DNA of 62,478 nt from JBBQNJ01 sp038329845. GTDB lineage: Bacteria; Planctomycetota; Phycisphaerae; Tepidisphaerales; Tepidisphaeraceae. Both the position numbers and the translations under genes were made by a program. The notes below the pieces were generated by a model that was not told the origin of the DNA, did no database searches, and was given only the letters and a program-made list of their open reading frames with translations. Where the stretch lies: NCBI GenBank assembly GCA_038329845.1, contig JBBQNJ010000022.1, positions 1 to 62,478 of the forward strand. Direction: 5' to 3'. This document shows positions 51,325-59,545 of this stretch, piece by piece (within the stretch, counting starts at the first letter, position 1; every line of letters begins with the position of its first letter).

Positions 51325-52719
51325 CGGCAGGCGTGAGCGTGCGGCGGTGAGCGTTCGGGTAAGCAGCATCGCCCGCATCTCGGCGACGGTGCCGGCATAG
51401 CGTGTTTCGCCGGCGACGTTCACCCGCTCGCCGGGATCCTTTTCCAGGTCGTATAACACCTCGTTGTCCGCATCCTGGAAGACCAGGTATTTCATCTTCT
51501 CGGTCCGCACCATCGCCCAGCCCGGATCGCTATAGGCATACACACTCTCTCGCCCGCGCGGCGACTCACCGGCCAGCAGCGACGCGCCGACCGATGCACC
51601 AGCCATCTGCCCGGGCACCGGCGCCCCGCTCAACTCCAGCAGCGTCGGCAGCAGGTCGGTCATCTCGAACAGGCCGTTCGCCTCCCGCCGTCGGCCTTCC
51701 AGCCCGCTCGGCCAATGCATGATCAGCGGCACCCGCATCACCTGTTCGTAGAAGTGATTGTCCTTGTGAGTCATGGAGTGATCGCCGGCCATGTCGCCGT
51801 GATCGGAACTGAAGACTAACAGGGTGTCGTCGAGCAGATTCGCCTGGCGCAGCCATTCCACCAGGCCGCCGATCGCCAGGTCCATTTCCGTAACCATCGC
51901 GGCCAGCCCGCGCCGATAGGTGGCGAAGTTCTCCGGCGACCAGTCGCGGCGAGAGCGCAGCATTCGAAGCAGCGCTTCGGGCTTCTGGTCGAGCTCGTCA
52001 GGATGCTGAAGATCGGGAGTGGGCAAAACCACGCCCTTGTAGGCCTCGAGCGCTTCGCGCACGGGCGTCAGAGGCGGGTGGGGGTTGTAAAACCCCAGGT
52101 GCATGAAGACCCGCTCGTTGCGGCGTGATGACAAGGCTCGCTGGGCGGCATCGGCAATCCAGCCCGCATGGGTCGCCTGCCAGGGTGCGTCGATCGCCCG
52201 CGGCGCTTCTTCGGCGGCGTGCCGGGCCGGATCGCTCGAGCGCGGGACTCGAAACGCCGCGGCATACTGGGGATATTTCCCCTCGAGCCAGTGGTAATAT
52301 GCATCGGAATAATTGCCACGCTCCTCGCTGCACCAGAAGACGTCGAACCCATAGGGATGGCGCGGGCCTGGGTCAAAATCCATGTCCTCATGCGGCTGGA
52401 AGTGGAGTTTTCCGATCTGGATCGTCTGGAATCCCGCGGTGCCAAACCCGGTGGCTACGGTCGGGGAAAAATCCGCGGGCAGCGCGATCCCGTTGCGGGT
52501 CACGCCCGTCTGCTGGGGATACAGCCCTGTCATAAAGCTGCACCGGCTGGGCATGCACACGCCGTTCTGGGTGTAGCAGCGATGGAAGTTCAAACCCGCG
52601 GCGCTTAACGCATCGAGCGCCGGGGTCCGCATCCCCGGATTGCCATTGGCACCGACGTGGTCGTATCGCATATGGTCCGACGTCATCCATATGACCCGTT
52701 GAGGAGAGGGAGTTGGCAT
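51307..52719 (-). CDS. Sulfatase (formylglycine type)
   Basis: A 470-residue arylsulfatase-family hydrolase. VIWMTSDHMRYDHVGANG gives the metal-binding Asp pair. NGVCMPSRCSFMTGLYP holds C-x-P-S-R, where Cys is converted to formylglycine. GKLHFQPH has the catalytic Lys/His, and VFSSDHGDMAGDHSMTHKD the second metal site. No signal peptide is visible, so a cytoplasmic or unusual location is possible. ATG 52719 without a good ribosome site. It is divergent from the sugar operon at 53157 across a repeat-rich region, suggesting use of a sulfated sugar. The 3-prime end is duplicated (echo D). Confidence 0.92.
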   Translation of the reverse strand: MPTPSPQRVIWMTSDHMRYDHVGANGNPGMRTPALDALSAAGLNFHRCYTQNGVCMPSRCSFMTGLYPQQTGVTRNGIALPADFSPTVATGFGTAGFQTIQIGKLHFQPHEDMDFDPGPRHPYGFDVFWCSEERGNYSDAYYHWLEGKYPQYAAAFRVPRSSDPARHAAEEAPRAIDAPWQATHAGWIADAAQRALSSRRNERVFMHLGFYNPHPPLTPVREALEAYKGVVLPTPDLQHPDELDQKPEALLRMLRSRRDWSPENFATYRRGLAAMVTEMDLAIGGLVEWLRQANLLDDTLLVFSSDHGDMAGDHSMTHKDNHFYEQVMRVPLIMHWPSGLEGRRREANGLFEMTDLLPTLLELSGAPVPGQMAGASVGASLLAGESPRGRESVYAYSDPGWAMVRTEKMKYLVFQDADNEVLYDLEKDPGERVNVAGETRYAGTVAEMRAMLLTRTLTAARSRLPRHHPY

Positions 52720-53156
52720 GGCCGGGAAGATAGCGTTCCGTTCGGTACTTGGCCAAGGGGGAAAGGTGCGTTGTCAACAAGTTGACATCGTGATCTCGCG
52801 ATGAACGCATCATGTTACCCCGAAGCGCGCCGTGCTAGCCCGAAGCGCCAGCGAGGCCGCGAGAACGACGAATCGCATCGTGTTACCCCGAAGCGCGCCG
52901 TGTTACCCCGAAGCGCGCCGTGCTAGCCCGAAGCGCCAGCGAGGCCGCGCAAGCGACGGAACGCATGGTGTTACCCCGAATCGCCAGCGAGGCCGCGAGA
53001 CGACAGGACGAACGGGCTGTTTGCGTTGTCATTCGCCGCAGCCAAAATGGGGCGGCGAGCCGGGAAAGTCGTAGGCTCGGGTTCATTCCCACCAGTTTTC
53101 GCGCAGGCATCGCGGGCGGCAGGCCCCCCCTGCGATGGCTGTTTCTTTGATGACCT
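52720..53156. other. Divergent intergenic region with repeat cluster
   Basis: It separates the sulfatase and SIS genes. Most of it (52812-52996) is the GTTACCCCGAAGCGC repeat cluster. No gene or clear promoter is visible. Confidence 0.6.
52812..52996. repeat. Cluster of GTTACCCCGAAGCGC / TAGCCCGAAGCGCCAGCGAG repeats
   Basis: The word TGTTACCCCGAA occurs at 52813, 52881, 52901 and 52969. TAGCCCGAAGCGCCAGCGAG (then GCCGC) occurs exactly at 52836 and 52924, and a shortened form at about 52974. The longer unit (52812-52860) recurs at 52900-52948. Confidence 0.9.
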
Positions 53157-53954
53157 ATGAATTGCCCTTCTCTGCAATATCTCGATCGGTGTGCCGAGTT
53201 GATCGAAGCGGTGCGGGCTCAGCGCCAGGGGATCCAGACGGCGGCGGACTGGTTTGCGCGGACGATCCTCGCCGGGCGGATGGTGCAGGTGTTCGCCTCG
53301 GGGCACAGCCGGATCATGGTCGAGGAGATGTGGCCGCGGTACGGGTCGTTTCCGGGGTTCAATCCCATCGTCGAGTTGTCGTTGACGTTTCATAACCTGG
53401 TCGTGGGGGCCAACGGACAGCGGCAGGCGATGTTCCTCGAGAACGTCAGCGGCCTGGCAGCGCGGATTGTGCGGAACTTCGACTTGTGCGACCGGGACAG
53501 CGCGTTGATCATCAGCAGCAGCGGGTGCAATGTCGTGCCGATCGAGATGGCCGAACAGTTCAAGGCCGCGGGGCTGAAGGTGGTGGCGATCTTCAGCGTC
53601 GATCACTCCCGGGCGAGCGCCAGCAACCATCCGCGCGGGACGAAGTTGGCGGATGTGGCCGACCTGGTGCTGGACACGGGCGCGCCGGTGGGGGATGCGA
53701 TGGTGTCGATTGAGGGGCTGGATACGCCGGTGGCACCGGGATCGACGATCGGGGGATGCATGCTGATCAACGCGATCAAAGCCGAGGTGGCGCTGCGTTT
53801 GACGCGGGGGGGCGAACCGCCGACGGTCTTGAGCGCTGCGGCGGTGGTGGGGGCCGAGCGGGCGCACGAACTGTTCGAGTCGGCATACGACCAGCACGCC
53901 CATCGGCTGGCGAAGTTATACGAATCGGTGGGCAGAAACCCGAGGCGGACATGA
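53157..53954 (+). CDS. SIS-domain sugar isomerase-like protein (UPF0309 type)
   Basis: A 265-residue SIS (phosphosugar isomerase fold) protein. GRMVQVFASGHSRIMVEEM and DSALIISSSGCNVVPIEMA are the Ser-rich phosphosugar loops. KADLVLDTGAP-like motif appears as VADLVLDTGAPVGDAMVSIE. ATG 53157 is first in a tight operon. The stop overlaps the next start (ATGA). Members act on or sense sugar phosphates; the specific reaction is unknown. Confidence 0.88.
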   Translation: MNCPSLQYLDRCAELIEAVRAQRQGIQTAADWFARTILAGRMVQVFASGHSRIMVEEMWPRYGSFPGFNPIVELSLTFHNLVVGANGQRQAMFLENVSGLAARIVRNFDLCDRDSALIISSSGCNVVPIEMAEQFKAAGLKVVAIFSVDHSRASASNHPRGTKLADVADLVLDTGAPVGDAMVSIEGLDTPVAPGSTIGGCMLINAIKAEVALRLTRGGEPPTVLSAAAVVGAERAHELFESAYDQHAHRLAKLYESVGRNPRRT

Positions 53955-54733
53955 AATACGGCGTGTGCGATTGGATTCTCGGCGGGACCGATGATGCGGC
54001 GAGATTTTCGCGGGCCAAATCGCTTGGCCTGGACGGCATCGAGATCAATCTCCCGTTGCGGGACTTGGCGAATCCCGCCGGGCGAGTGGAGGAGTTGAAG
54101 CGGCTTGCCGGTTCGACGGGGCTGGCGATTCCGTCGATGTGCATCGGAGAACACAACGGCAAGGGGCTCATCGCCAACGTCGATCGGGGCGGGGCCGTCA
54201 GCGATGAAATCGCCGCGGCGATCGACTGCTGCGCCGCCGTCGGCGCTGCGACGTTACTGGTTCCGTTTTTCGGGTCGAATGAACCGCGCAATTTCGTGCA
54301 GCGGCGTGACGTGGCGGAAAAATTGCGCCCGCTCTGCCGCCGTGCCGAACAATGCGGGGTGGTCATCGCGTTCGAGGGGACGCTGCCGGCAGCGCAAATG
54401 GCGCAGATGGCGCATCGCATCGCCTCGCCGGCGTTCGGGGTCTATTTCGACCTGGCCAACTGCGTTTGGGTCGATCAGGATGGCCCGCGGGAAATCCGTG
54501 AGCTGGGGAGCCTGGTGCGTCAGGTTCACATGAAAGAGTCGCGCTACGGGACCGGCGACGCCCGTCCGGGGGATGGGCGGGTGAATTATCCGGAATCGGC
54601 CAGGGCGCTGCGTGAGATCGGGTATGACGGGTGGCTGGTGCTGGAGACGCCCAACGGGACCGATGAGCAGGTTCGTGCAGACCTGGCGTTCACGCGGCAA
54701 TTCTGGGAGCAGTCTTCGGCGAGTGGCGGCTGA
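53951..54733 (+). CDS. Sugar phosphate isomerase/epimerase (TIM barrel)
   Basis: A 260-residue AP-endonuclease-2-type TIM barrel. Metal ligands can be read in order: Glu in IAFEGTLPA, Asp in VYFDLANCVW, His in VRQVHMKESRYG and Glu in WLVLETPNGTD. ATG 53951 overlaps the SIS stop (ATGA) and has GAGG 5 bases upstream. Its own stop overlaps the next start (TGATG at 54731-54735). In related operons with Gfo/Idh enzymes such proteins isomerise or cleave keto-sugars. The exact substrate is open. Confidence 0.9.
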   Translation: MKYGVCDWILGGTDDAARFSRAKSLGLDGIEINLPLRDLANPAGRVEELKRLAGSTGLAIPSMCIGEHNGKGLIANVDRGGAVSDEIAAAIDCCAAVGAATLLVPFFGSNEPRNFVQRRDVAEKLRPLCRRAEQCGVVIAFEGTLPAAQMAQMAHRIASPAFGVYFDLANCVWVDQDGPREIRELGSLVRQVHMKESRYGTGDARPGDGRVNYPESARALREIGYDGWLVLETPNGTDEQVRADLAFTRQFWEQSSASGG

Positions 54734-56139
54734 TGATTGATGCATTGATTCATTCTCGAATCCCCGTGCTGGCGAAGGTGGACGTGTTGGTAGTGGGCGC
54801 CGGCTCGGCCGGATGCTGTGCCGCGATCGCGGCGGCGGGGGAGCTGGGTGCCGAGCGGGTCATGTTGATCGATCGCTACGGCTTCGCCGGCGGTGCCAGC
54901 ACCGGGGTGCTCGACACGTTTTATGGTTTTTTCACGCCGGGGGATCAGCCGCGAAAAGTGGTGGGGGGATTGCCGGATCGCGTGGTGGATCGGCTTCATG
55001 CCCGCACCGCGATGCACCTGCGACCCAACACCTATGGCGCGGGAACGGGGATCACCTACAACCCCGAGGTGCTCAAGCTGGTCTGGGATCAATTGCTGAT
55101 CGAGGCCGGGGTCGATGTTCTGCTGCATTCGCTGCTGATCGACGCGGAAGTCGATGCCGGCGGCCGAATCATCGCGGCGGTGGTCGCCACGCGCTCGGGG
55201 CCGGGACGGATCGTCGCTCGGCGGTTCATCGACGCTTCGGGAGATGCCGACTTGTGCGCCCGGGCGGGACTGGATTTCGAGAAGGCCGGCGCGATCGACC
55301 CGGCCCAGACGCTTACCACCACGTTTCGGCTGGCCAATGTGAATCACGAGCGGTTTGCGCAGGCCGGGGGCAAGAAGATGCTCGCCGAGCGGATGCGGCA
55401 AGCCGATCTGAGCATCTATCCGCTTCCGCGGCGAGAGGGCTCGTTTCACGCCATGGCGATCCCCGGATGCGCCGCCACGGTGGCGGTGCGGGTGGGGGAT
55501 GTGGATGCGACCGACAGCCGCCAACTTACCGCCGCCGAGATCGCCGGACGCAAGCAGGCGTTCATCTACGAGCGGTTCGTCCGCGATTGCGTGCCGGGAT
55601 ACGAAAACGCCCGCATCGTCGGTCTGGCCGTGCAGATCGGCGTGCGCGAGACCCGGCGAGTATACGGCGAATACCGGCTGACCCGCGAAGATTGCCTTGC
55701 GGGTCGGCGGTTCGATGACGAGGTGCTGCTGTGCGGCGCGCCGATCGAAGATCATCGGCAGAACGCCGCCGGGCAGACCGAAACCGCCTGGGCGTATGTC
55801 CCCCGCGAGTCCGTATATGGGGTGGCGTATCGGACGCTGATTCCGATCGGGCGGGATGAAATTCTCATGGCCGGGCGATGTTTTTCGGCCACCCATGATG
55901 CGCATGCCTCGTGCCGATCGATGGGCCAGACGATGGCGATGGGACAGGCCGCGGGGCTGGCCGCGGGACTGTCGCTGCGCGACGATCGCTCGGTGCGGCA
56001 GGTCGCGGCCAACGAGCTGCAAGAGACGCTGCGCCGCGGCGGGGCGGTTCTGGAGATGCCCGCCGGGATCGCGGCGACGGGCACCGGCGATTGGACGAAG
56101 AACCGGCCGGTGGGCACGTCTCCGGAGGCGGGCCGATGA
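54733..56139 (+). CDS. FAD-dependent oxidoreductase
   Basis: A 468-residue flavoprotein. VDVLVVGAGSAGCCAAIAAA is the FAD-binding GxGxxG motif, and RFIDASGDADLCARAGLDFE the second conserved FAD-family motif. A C-terminal DEILMAGRCFSATHDAHASC with RSMGQTMAMGQAAGLAA completes the FAD site. This is the layout of the planctomycete/bacteroidete FAD-dependent family often found beside sugar enzymes. ATG 54733 overlaps the previous stop. The end is overlapped by the next gene (ATGA at 56136). Substrate unknown, probably a sugar or sugar acid. Confidence 0.9.
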   Translation: MIDALIHSRIPVLAKVDVLVVGAGSAGCCAAIAAAGELGAERVMLIDRYGFAGGASTGVLDTFYGFFTPGDQPRKVVGGLPDRVVDRLHARTAMHLRPNTYGAGTGITYNPEVLKLVWDQLLIEAGVDVLLHSLLIDAEVDAGGRIIAAVVATRSGPGRIVARRFIDASGDADLCARAGLDFEKAGAIDPAQTLTTTFRLANVNHERFAQAGGKKMLAERMRQADLSIYPLPRREGSFHAMAIPGCAATVAVRVGDVDATDSRQLTAAEIAGRKQAFIYERFVRDCVPGYENARIVGLAVQIGVRETRRVYGEYRLTREDCLAGRRFDDEVLLCGAPIEDHRQNAAGQTETAWAYVPRESVYGVAYRTLIPIGRDEILMAGRCFSATHDAHASCRSMGQTMAMGQAAGLAAGLSLRDDRSVRQVAANELQETLRRGGAVLEMPAGIAATGTGDWTKNRPVGTSPEAGR

Positions 56140-57098
56140 GCTTTGTGCGCACGGTTCTCGGCGATATCGCGCCCGAATCTCTGGGGGTGTGCTATGCCCA
56201 CGAACACATCGTTATCGACGAGAGCCACACCACCGAAAAGACGCCGGACTTCCTGCTCAACGACGTGGAGCGAATCGTGGCCGAACTGGCGCAGTTCGTG
56301 GCCGCGGGGGGCCGCTCGATGGTCGATTCCATGCCGGGCGGCGGGGCGGGGCGCAACGTGCGGCTGCTGGCCGAGGTGTCGGGGCGAAGTGGCGTGCAGA
56401 TCGTCTGCCCGACGGGATTGCACCTGCCGCGATACTATCCGCGCGGGCATTGGTCCTCGCGTCTCGGTGCCGAGGCCATGGCCGACTTGTTCATTGACGA
56501 GATCGAGCTGGGGATCGACTTCAATGATCTAGCCGGCCCGGCGATCCAGCGCAGCGGCCATCGCGCCGGGGTGATCAAGGTGGCGATGGATGAGGATGTT
56601 CCCAGCGTCCGCGAGCGGGCGATTTTTGCCGCCGCCTGCATCGCCCAGCGGCGAACGGGTGCGCCGATTCTGACGCATACCGAGCAGGGGCGCGGCGCGC
56701 TCGAACAGATCGAGCTGCTGCAAACGGGCGGGGCCGATCTGCACCATGTGGTGTTGAGCCACTGCGATCGCCGTTACGATGTGGAATCTCATCGTCGCAT
56801 CCTGCGCAGCGGCGTGCGGGTCGAGTATGATTCGGCATTTCGCTGGAAGAAGCCGCCGAATCACACGTTGGACCTCGTGGTAGCGCTGATCGAAGAATTT
56901 CCCGGGCAGATCATGCTGGGAATGGATGCGGCGAGGCGCGGGTACTGGAGTAGTTTCGGCGGGTCGCCGGGGCTTGCGTATTTGTTGACCGACTTCAGCG
57001 TGGAATTACGCCGCGCGGGAGTGAGCGACGAGGCGCTGCATCGGATGTTCGTCGTGAATCCGCGAGACGCGTATCAATTTTCAACTCGGGAGCGATAA
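56136..57098 (+). CDS. Phosphotriesterase-like metal hydrolase (possible lactonase)
   Basis: A 320-residue amidohydrolase-superfamily enzyme. Metal ligands: CYAHEHIVID (H-x-H), the carbamylated Lys in AGVIKVAMDE, His in ILTHTEQGRG, His in VVLSHCDRR and Asp in MLGMDAARRGYW. All five positions of the binuclear site are present. ATG 56136 overlaps the previous stop (ATGA) with GGAGG 7 bases upstream. In this context, hydrolysis of a sugar lactone made by the upstream dehydrogenases is more likely than phosphotriester cleavage. Confidence 0.9.
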   Translation: MSFVRTVLGDIAPESLGVCYAHEHIVIDESHTTEKTPDFLLNDVERIVAELAQFVAAGGRSMVDSMPGGGAGRNVRLLAEVSGRSGVQIVCPTGLHLPRYYPRGHWSSRLGAEAMADLFIDEIELGIDFNDLAGPAIQRSGHRAGVIKVAMDEDVPSVRERAIFAAACIAQRRTGAPILTHTEQGRGALEQIELLQTGGADLHHVVLSHCDRRYDVESHRRILRSGVRVEYDSAFRWKKPPNHTLDLVVALIEEFPGQIMLGMDAARRGYWSSFGGSPGLAYLLTDFSVELRRAGVSDEALHRMFVVNPRDAYQFSTRER

Positions 57099-57100
57099 CG

Positions 57101-58189
57101 ATGGCCAAACGATGGAAAATCGCCGGAATCAACTTCGATCACATGCACATGGGCGATCTGCTGCGTCAGGTGAGTGAACATCCCGACGCCGAGATTGTCG
57201 GGGTCTGCGATGACGATCCAGCGCGGATGAAGCCGACGATGCAGAAGCTGGGGATCTCCGCCGACCGGGCGTACAGCGATCTGCATCAGTGCATGGAGAA
57301 AACGAAGCCGGACTTGGTGATTCTTTGCCCGGCGACGGCCAAGCACGCCGAGTATGTCGAAAAAGTCGCGCCGTACGGGGTGCATGTGCTGGTGGAGAAA
57401 CCGTTCGCCGCGACGCTCGCCGATGCGGATCAGATGATCGCGGCGGTGAATGGGCCCGGCCAGCGGCTGATCATCAACTGGCCGCTGCGATGGTATCCCG
57501 CGCATATCACGGCCAAGCGGCTGTGCGATGAGGGGGTGATCGGGGAGGTGATCCAAGTTCACTATTACGACGGCAATCGCGGGCCGCTGCGCCATGTGGC
57601 CGACAAGGTCGCGGTCCCCGAGACGATCGCCAACTCGGAGAAGGCGCGAAGCTGGTGGTACAAGCGGCAGTTTGGCGGGGGAAGCATGTTGGATTACCTC
57701 GGGTACGGCACGACGCTGGGCACCTGGTTCATGAACGGTCGGGCGCCGGTGGAGATCACGACGATGGTGGATCGGCCCGAGGGGCTGGAGGTGGATGAGC
57801 ATTCGGTCACGATCGCGCGGTACGACATCGCCAATTCAGGCCTGAGTAAGTTCGAGACTCGCTGGGGCGCGTTCAGCGATCCATGGACCGACCAGCCGCA
57901 GCCGAAATGCGGGTTCGTTCTCGTCGGCCGCGAGGGGACGATCAGCAGCTACGACTACGCGACGACGGTTCGTATCCAGACCCGCGGGCGCGAAGCGGGG
58001 TATCAGCAGCCGGTCGATTCGATCGCCGCGCCGTTCGACAATCCGATCAACTACGTGCTGCATTGCCTGGAGAACGATGCGCCGATCGAAGGGCCGTTGT
58101 CACCGAAGATCGCGCGAATCGGTCAGCAGATCGTGGATAGCGCCGTTCGTAGCGCCGCGGAGAAGAAGACCGTTCCGCTGGCGAAGTGA
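57101..58189 (+). CDS. Gfo/Idh/MocA family oxidoreductase
   Basis: A 362-residue oxidoreductase. The N-terminus WKIAGINFDHMHMGDLLRQV has a variant glycine-poor Rossmann motif with two His/Met pairs. HVLVEKPFAAT has the catalytic Lys. The C-terminal domain includes FGGGSMLDYLGYGTTLGTWF. ATG 57101 directly follows the hydrolase gene (2 bases) with GGGAGCG upstream. It belongs to the coupled operon. The substrate is unknown. Confidence 0.9.
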   Translation: MAKRWKIAGINFDHMHMGDLLRQVSEHPDAEIVGVCDDDPARMKPTMQKLGISADRAYSDLHQCMEKTKPDLVILCPATAKHAEYVEKVAPYGVHVLVEKPFAATLADADQMIAAVNGPGQRLIINWPLRWYPAHITAKRLCDEGVIGEVIQVHYYDGNRGPLRHVADKVAVPETIANSEKARSWWYKRQFGGGSMLDYLGYGTTLGTWFMNGRAPVEITTMVDRPEGLEVDEHSVTIARYDIANSGLSKFETRWGAFSDPWTDQPQPKCGFVLVGREGTISSYDYATTVRIQTRGREAGYQQPVDSIAAPFDNPINYVLHCLENDAPIEGPLSPKIARIGQQIVDSAVRSAAEKKTVPLAK

Positions 58190-58246
58190 TCGGCGACGGC
58201 AGGGTTGGAAAGATCGACGAAATTGAAGGAAAGAAGGGGAATCGCC

Positions 58247-59446
58247 ATGACCAAGTCCAAGTCCAAGTCCAAGTCCAAGTCTCAGTCCAAGTCCAAGTCG
58301 TCAAAGTCAAAGCCAGCCAAGTCGGATGCGTACAGCCTTAAGAGCGCGGCGGGCGGCGCGTCTTGGTCAGCACCGGAGCTGAAATATCAGCCGCCGCGGC
58401 CGCGTCGGTATAACCCGCCGATCGGGTTGATCGGCTGCGGGGGGATTTCCAAATCGCATTTGACGGCGTACCGCGACATCGGGCTGAACGTGGTGGCGCT
58501 GTGCGACTTGATCCCCGACCGGGCCGAGGGCCGGCGAAAGGAATTCTTTCCCGAGGCTCGCACGTACACGGATTACAAGCAACTGCTGGGGCGCGACGAC
58601 ATCGAAGTGGTGGACATCGCCACGCATCCGCAGGACCGGGAGTATCTCATCCCCGATGCGATCGAGGCCGGAAAGCATGTGCTGAGTCAGAAGCCGTTCG
58701 TGCTGAACCTCGACACCGGCGAGCGCTTCGCGGAACTGGCCGATAAGAAAAACGTCAAGCTGGCGATCAATCAGAACGGGCGATGGGCACCCTATGTCAG
58801 TTATATCCGCCACGCCGTCGCCATGGGGCTATTGGGCGAGACGTTCGCGGCGCACCTGGCGTGCCACTGGAATCATGAATGGATCGGCACCACGCATTTC
58901 AACCGGGTGCATCACATCGTGCTGTATGACTTCCCCATCCACTGGTTCGATATGCTCAGCGCCTACCTGCCAGGCCGCAAGCCGCTGCGGGCGATGGCGA
59001 CGCTGACTCGTGCCGCGCATCAGAAGGTTCGTCCGCCGCTGCTCGGGCAGGTGCTGATCGAGTTCGACGGGGCGCAGGCGAGCTTGCAGTTCGACGCGGC
59101 GACGCGGTTCGGGCCGATCGAGACGGCGTACGTGGCCGGCCCCAAGGGGACGATCAGCGGGCAGGGCCCTGTGTGCGGGATCAGCCAGCTTGATTTCGCT
59201 ACCGCCAAGGGGCGAGCGCCGGTGAACCTGGAAGGCAAGTGGTTCACCGGGGGCATGGAAGGCTCGATGGGCGAGTTGCTGTGCGCCATCGAATCGCGGC
59301 GCGTGCCGAATAATAACGCGCACGATAACCTTCGCGGACTGTCGATGTGTTTCGCCGCGGTGGTCAGCGCCGAAACCGGTCGTCCGCAGACGATCGGGAA
59401 GGTGCGCAAAGTCCCGCTGGCCACCTGCCAGGTCGCCCCGGCCTGA
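58247..59446 (+). CDS. Gfo/Idh/MocA oxidoreductase with Lys-Ser repeat N-terminus
   Basis: A 399-residue oxidoreductase. The first 20 residues are Lys-Ser repeats (MTKSKSKSKSKSQSKSKSSK) encoded by a hexanucleotide microsatellite. The Rossmann motif is PIGLIGCGGISKSHLTAYRD at about residue 60. HVLSQKPFVLN replaces E-K-P by QKP. The C-terminal region has HIVLYDFPIHWFDMLSAYLP. ATG 58247 has AAGGGGA 6 bases upstream. Last gene of the sugar operon; its 3-prime end is duplicated downstream (echo C). The basic, variable N-terminus is unlike any common relative and is not a signal peptide. Confidence 0.9.
   Translation: MTKSKSKSKSKSQSKSKSSKSKPAKSDAYSLKSAAGGASWSAPELKYQPPRPRRYNPPIGLIGCGGISKSHLTAYRDIGLNVVALCDLIPDRAEGRRKEFFPEARTYTDYKQLLGRDDIEVVDIATHPQDREYLIPDAIEAGKHVLSQKPFVLNLDTGERFAELADKKNVKLAINQNGRWAPYVSYIRHAVAMGLLGETFAAHLACHWNHEWIGTTHFNRVHHIVLYDFPIHWFDMLSAYLPGRKPLRAMATLTRAAHQKVRPPLLGQVLIEFDGAQASLQFDAATRFGPIETAYVAGPKGTISGQGPVCGISQLDFATAKGRAPVNLEGKWFTGGMEGSMGELLCAIESRRVPNNNAHDNLRGLSMCFAAVVSAETGRPQTIGKVRKVPLATCQVAPA
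58251..58299 (+). repeat. CCAAGT hexanucleotide microsatellite
   Basis: About eight copies of CCAAGT with one TCTCAGT interruption, at the start of the coding sequence at 58247. Gain or loss of units would keep the reading frame and change the number of Lys-Ser pairs. Confidence 0.9.
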
Positions 59447-59525
59447 ACCGGCGCGCAATTCAGATTAAGACGAGGACAAAGCATCGGAACCTGCCAGGTC
59501 GCCCCGGCCTGAACCGGCGTGCAAT
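59423..59525 (+). repeat. 3-prime-end echo repeat C (Gfo/Idh stop)
   Basis: A 37-base segment at 59423-59459 covers the last seven codons, TGA and 13 bases beyond. It recurs at 59489-59525 with 36 of 37 bases identical, 66 bases apart with a 29-base spacer. The second copy ends 20 bases before the comEC stop. Confidence 0.95.
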
Positions 59526-59545
59526 GCCTCTTGTCGCCGGTGCGG

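Noticed and set aside
58047..58310. Minus-strand frame with Thr-Trp repeats
   Set aside because: It is the shadow of the Lys-Ser microsatellite of the real plus-strand gene.
5370..59525. The echo pairs as minimal CRISPR arrays
   Set aside because: Repeat and spacer sizes fit a CRISPR unit, but each pair has its own sequence, includes a coding stop codon, and no cas gene is in the window.
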